NCBI GenBank assembly: GCA_016932965.1
Contig: JAFGBW010000129.1
Location: 1-40,243 of the forward strand
DNA from: Candidatus Auribacterota bacterium
GTDB taxonomy: Bacteria > Auribacterota > JAFGBW01
Length of the DNA stretch: 40,243 nucleotides
Direction: 5' to 3'
Positions 40,076-40,243 of this stretch are shown one piece after another; the first letter of the stretch is position 1; the number at the start of each line of letters is the position of its first letter. Below the pieces are notes generated by a model. That model did not search any database. It had not been told where the DNA came from and worked only from the letters and a program-made list of their open reading frames with translations. Position numbers and translations under genes: made by a program.

Positions 40076-40243
40076 CTATTTCTTCCCGCCCTCTCCGACC
40101 ACCACCTTCTTGACCACTTTCTTCTTGGTGGTTTTTTCAGCTTCAGACTGTTTTGATGCGTCCTGGGGAGTTTCGCCTTCTTTTATCTCTTTGGATTTAT
40201 CCGGGGTCTTTTTTCTCTTTTCCTCTTTCAATACATAGTCCCC
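40076..40243 (-). CDS. C-terminal fragment of a Lys-rich protein, 5' end outside the window
   Basis: Open reverse frame GDYVLKEEKRKKTPDKSKEIKEGETPQDASKQSEAEKTTKKKVVKKVVVGEGGKK then TAG. Confidence 0.6.
   Translation of the reverse strand, partial: GDYVLKEEKRKKTPDKSKEIKEGETPQDASKQSEAEKTTKKKVVKKVVVGEGGKK

Overview
A 40.2 kb bacterial chromosomal window that is mostly housekeeping genes. Recognisable blocks are metX-metW; glyS; a reverse-strand rsfS-argS-hypothetical run; truA; a tRNA-Thr/Tyr/Gly cluster; queF and tgt; a panE/HNH/NeuB-like/epimerase/ankyrin/glycosyltransferase stretch; htrA; glmU-prs-rplY-pth; a HAD phosphatase; and a cyclophilin. No rRNA, CRISPR array, transposase or phage module is visible. 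The parts that are not routine are: (1) a reverse-strand three-gene cassette at 36.2-39.7 kb (PilZ-like plus SAM-methyltransferase fusion, acyl carrier protein, ANL ligase), in which the ligase has a degenerate A3 P-loop and stops before the A10 lysine region; (2) a family of intergenic elements built from a roughly 9-nt unit (cacGaaGga-like), often as inverted pairs, at about eight loci, where the units within one element resemble each other; (3) a second dispersed repeat with two copies 31 kb apart, one abutting the truncated end of the ligase; (4) an unassigned hairpin-rich, apparently non-coding segment at about 39.80-39.96 kb; (5) strong dyads between metW and an MFS gene. Three CDS identifications (rhombosortase-like, SWIB, PhcB-like methyltransferase) rest on motif recognition only. 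No search was run. Taxonomy is not determined: the mix of SWIB, Hanks kinase and pseudopilin content would fit an uncultivated PVC- or Omnitrophota-like lineage, but that is a guess.
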